Source: DATLGB01 sp038232275 (GTDB lineage Bacteria; Actinomycetota; Thermoleophilia; Solirubrobacterales; Solirubrobacteraceae). From it: 22,487 bases of DNA. Positions 22,310 to 22,487 of this stretch are shown piece after piece. The first letter of the stretch is position 1. Every line of letters starts with the position of its first letter. The stretch lies in the NCBI GenBank assembly GCA_038232275.1, contig JBBSIC010000053.1, positions 1-22,487 on the forward strand, read 5' to 3'. Under the pieces are notes generated by a model. That model saw only the letters and a program-made list of their open reading frames with translations. It had not been told where the DNA came from and searched no databases. The position numbers and the translations under genes were made by a program.

Positions 22310-22487
22310 GTGGAGCTCAGCTCGGGCGCGTCCCCCACCGCCGGATCCCTGCTGTCGATCGACGCCGGCGGCTTCGGCGACGCCTTCGCGCGCCGGGCGT
22401 TCCTCGTGGCCCACGCGCTTGGCGACCATCCGCTGCTGACGCTCGACGCGATCGCCGAGCTCGCCGACGCCCTGCCTCCTGCAGCCG
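22310..22487 (+). CDS. N-terminus of a probable cupin-like (JmjC-type) protein, cut by window end
   Basis: 59 complete codons from a GTG at 22310, still open at the edge. The segment FLVAHALGDHPLLTLDAIAELADALP resembles the N-terminal 'V-x-H-x-L-x-DHPL-hydrophobic...LA..LP' region of cupin-like/JmjC-type proteins that accompany surface-polysaccharide and secondary-metabolite genes. This resemblance is from memory and no metal-binding residue is visible yet. Codon usage is strongly GC-ending, which supports a real gene. It lies 11 bases after the acyltransferase stop. Confidence 0.5.
   Translation, partial: MELSSGASPTAGSLLSIDAGGFGDAFARRAFLVAHALGDHPLLTLDAIAELADALPPAA

Noticed and set aside
1..22487. 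tRNA or rRNA genes, insertion sequences and attachment sites
   Set aside because: I saw no TPsiC-loop-like sequence in a cloverleaf context, no rRNA-like segment, no transposase motifs and no long terminal repeats anywhere in the window.

Overview
The window is high-GC bacterial DNA. It has many GTG/TTG starts, weak or missing Shine-Dalgarno sites, TANNNT -10 hexamers a few bases upstream of several starts, and a DivIVA-domain protein. This suggests an actinobacterium; the divergent FtsH, short MutY and gene styles make me think of Thermoleophilia (Solirubrobacterales-like), but that placement is inference.

Left third (1-8650): a type I-G (formerly I-U) CRISPR-Cas locus read leftwards. A single operon, csb1(cas7)-csb2(cas5-cas6)-cas3-small Cas8-like gene-cas4/cas1 fusion-cas2, runs from about 8444 to 336. 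Most joints are 4-base stop/start overlaps. It points at a CRISPR array that runs off the left edge: two perfect 39-base repeats, one 34-base spacer, one further 34-base spacer and the degenerate end of a third repeat. A TTGACT-N17-TAGCCT promoter and a GAGTACT palindrome lie upstream of csb1. Beyond them are two hairpins and a lone half CRISPR repeat (8635-8650), between the cas operon and a divergently transcribed VapBC toxin-antitoxin pair (8714-9390).

Middle (9458-17085): chromosomal housekeeping genes. These are uvrB, a GNAT acetyltransferase, a MutY-type adenine glycosylase, a DivIVA-like coiled-coil protein, an M32 carboxypeptidase and an FtsH protease. The M32 and FtsH genes converge and share the four bases of their stop codons.

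Right third (17160-22487): part of a cell-surface polysaccharide locus. It has two FemAB/CelD-like GNAT proteins, a nucleotidyltransferase-thymidylate kinase-like fusion, a Wzx-type flippase, and the N-terminus of a probable cupin/JmjC-like protein cut by the window edge.

The most interesting region is 8521-8714. An orphan CRISPR-repeat fragment, two hairpins and a palindrome are packed between the cas promoter and a toxin-antitoxin pair. This is the layout expected of a crRNA-like regulator of cas genes or of a CRISPR-guarded toxin module, but it has not been shown to be either.
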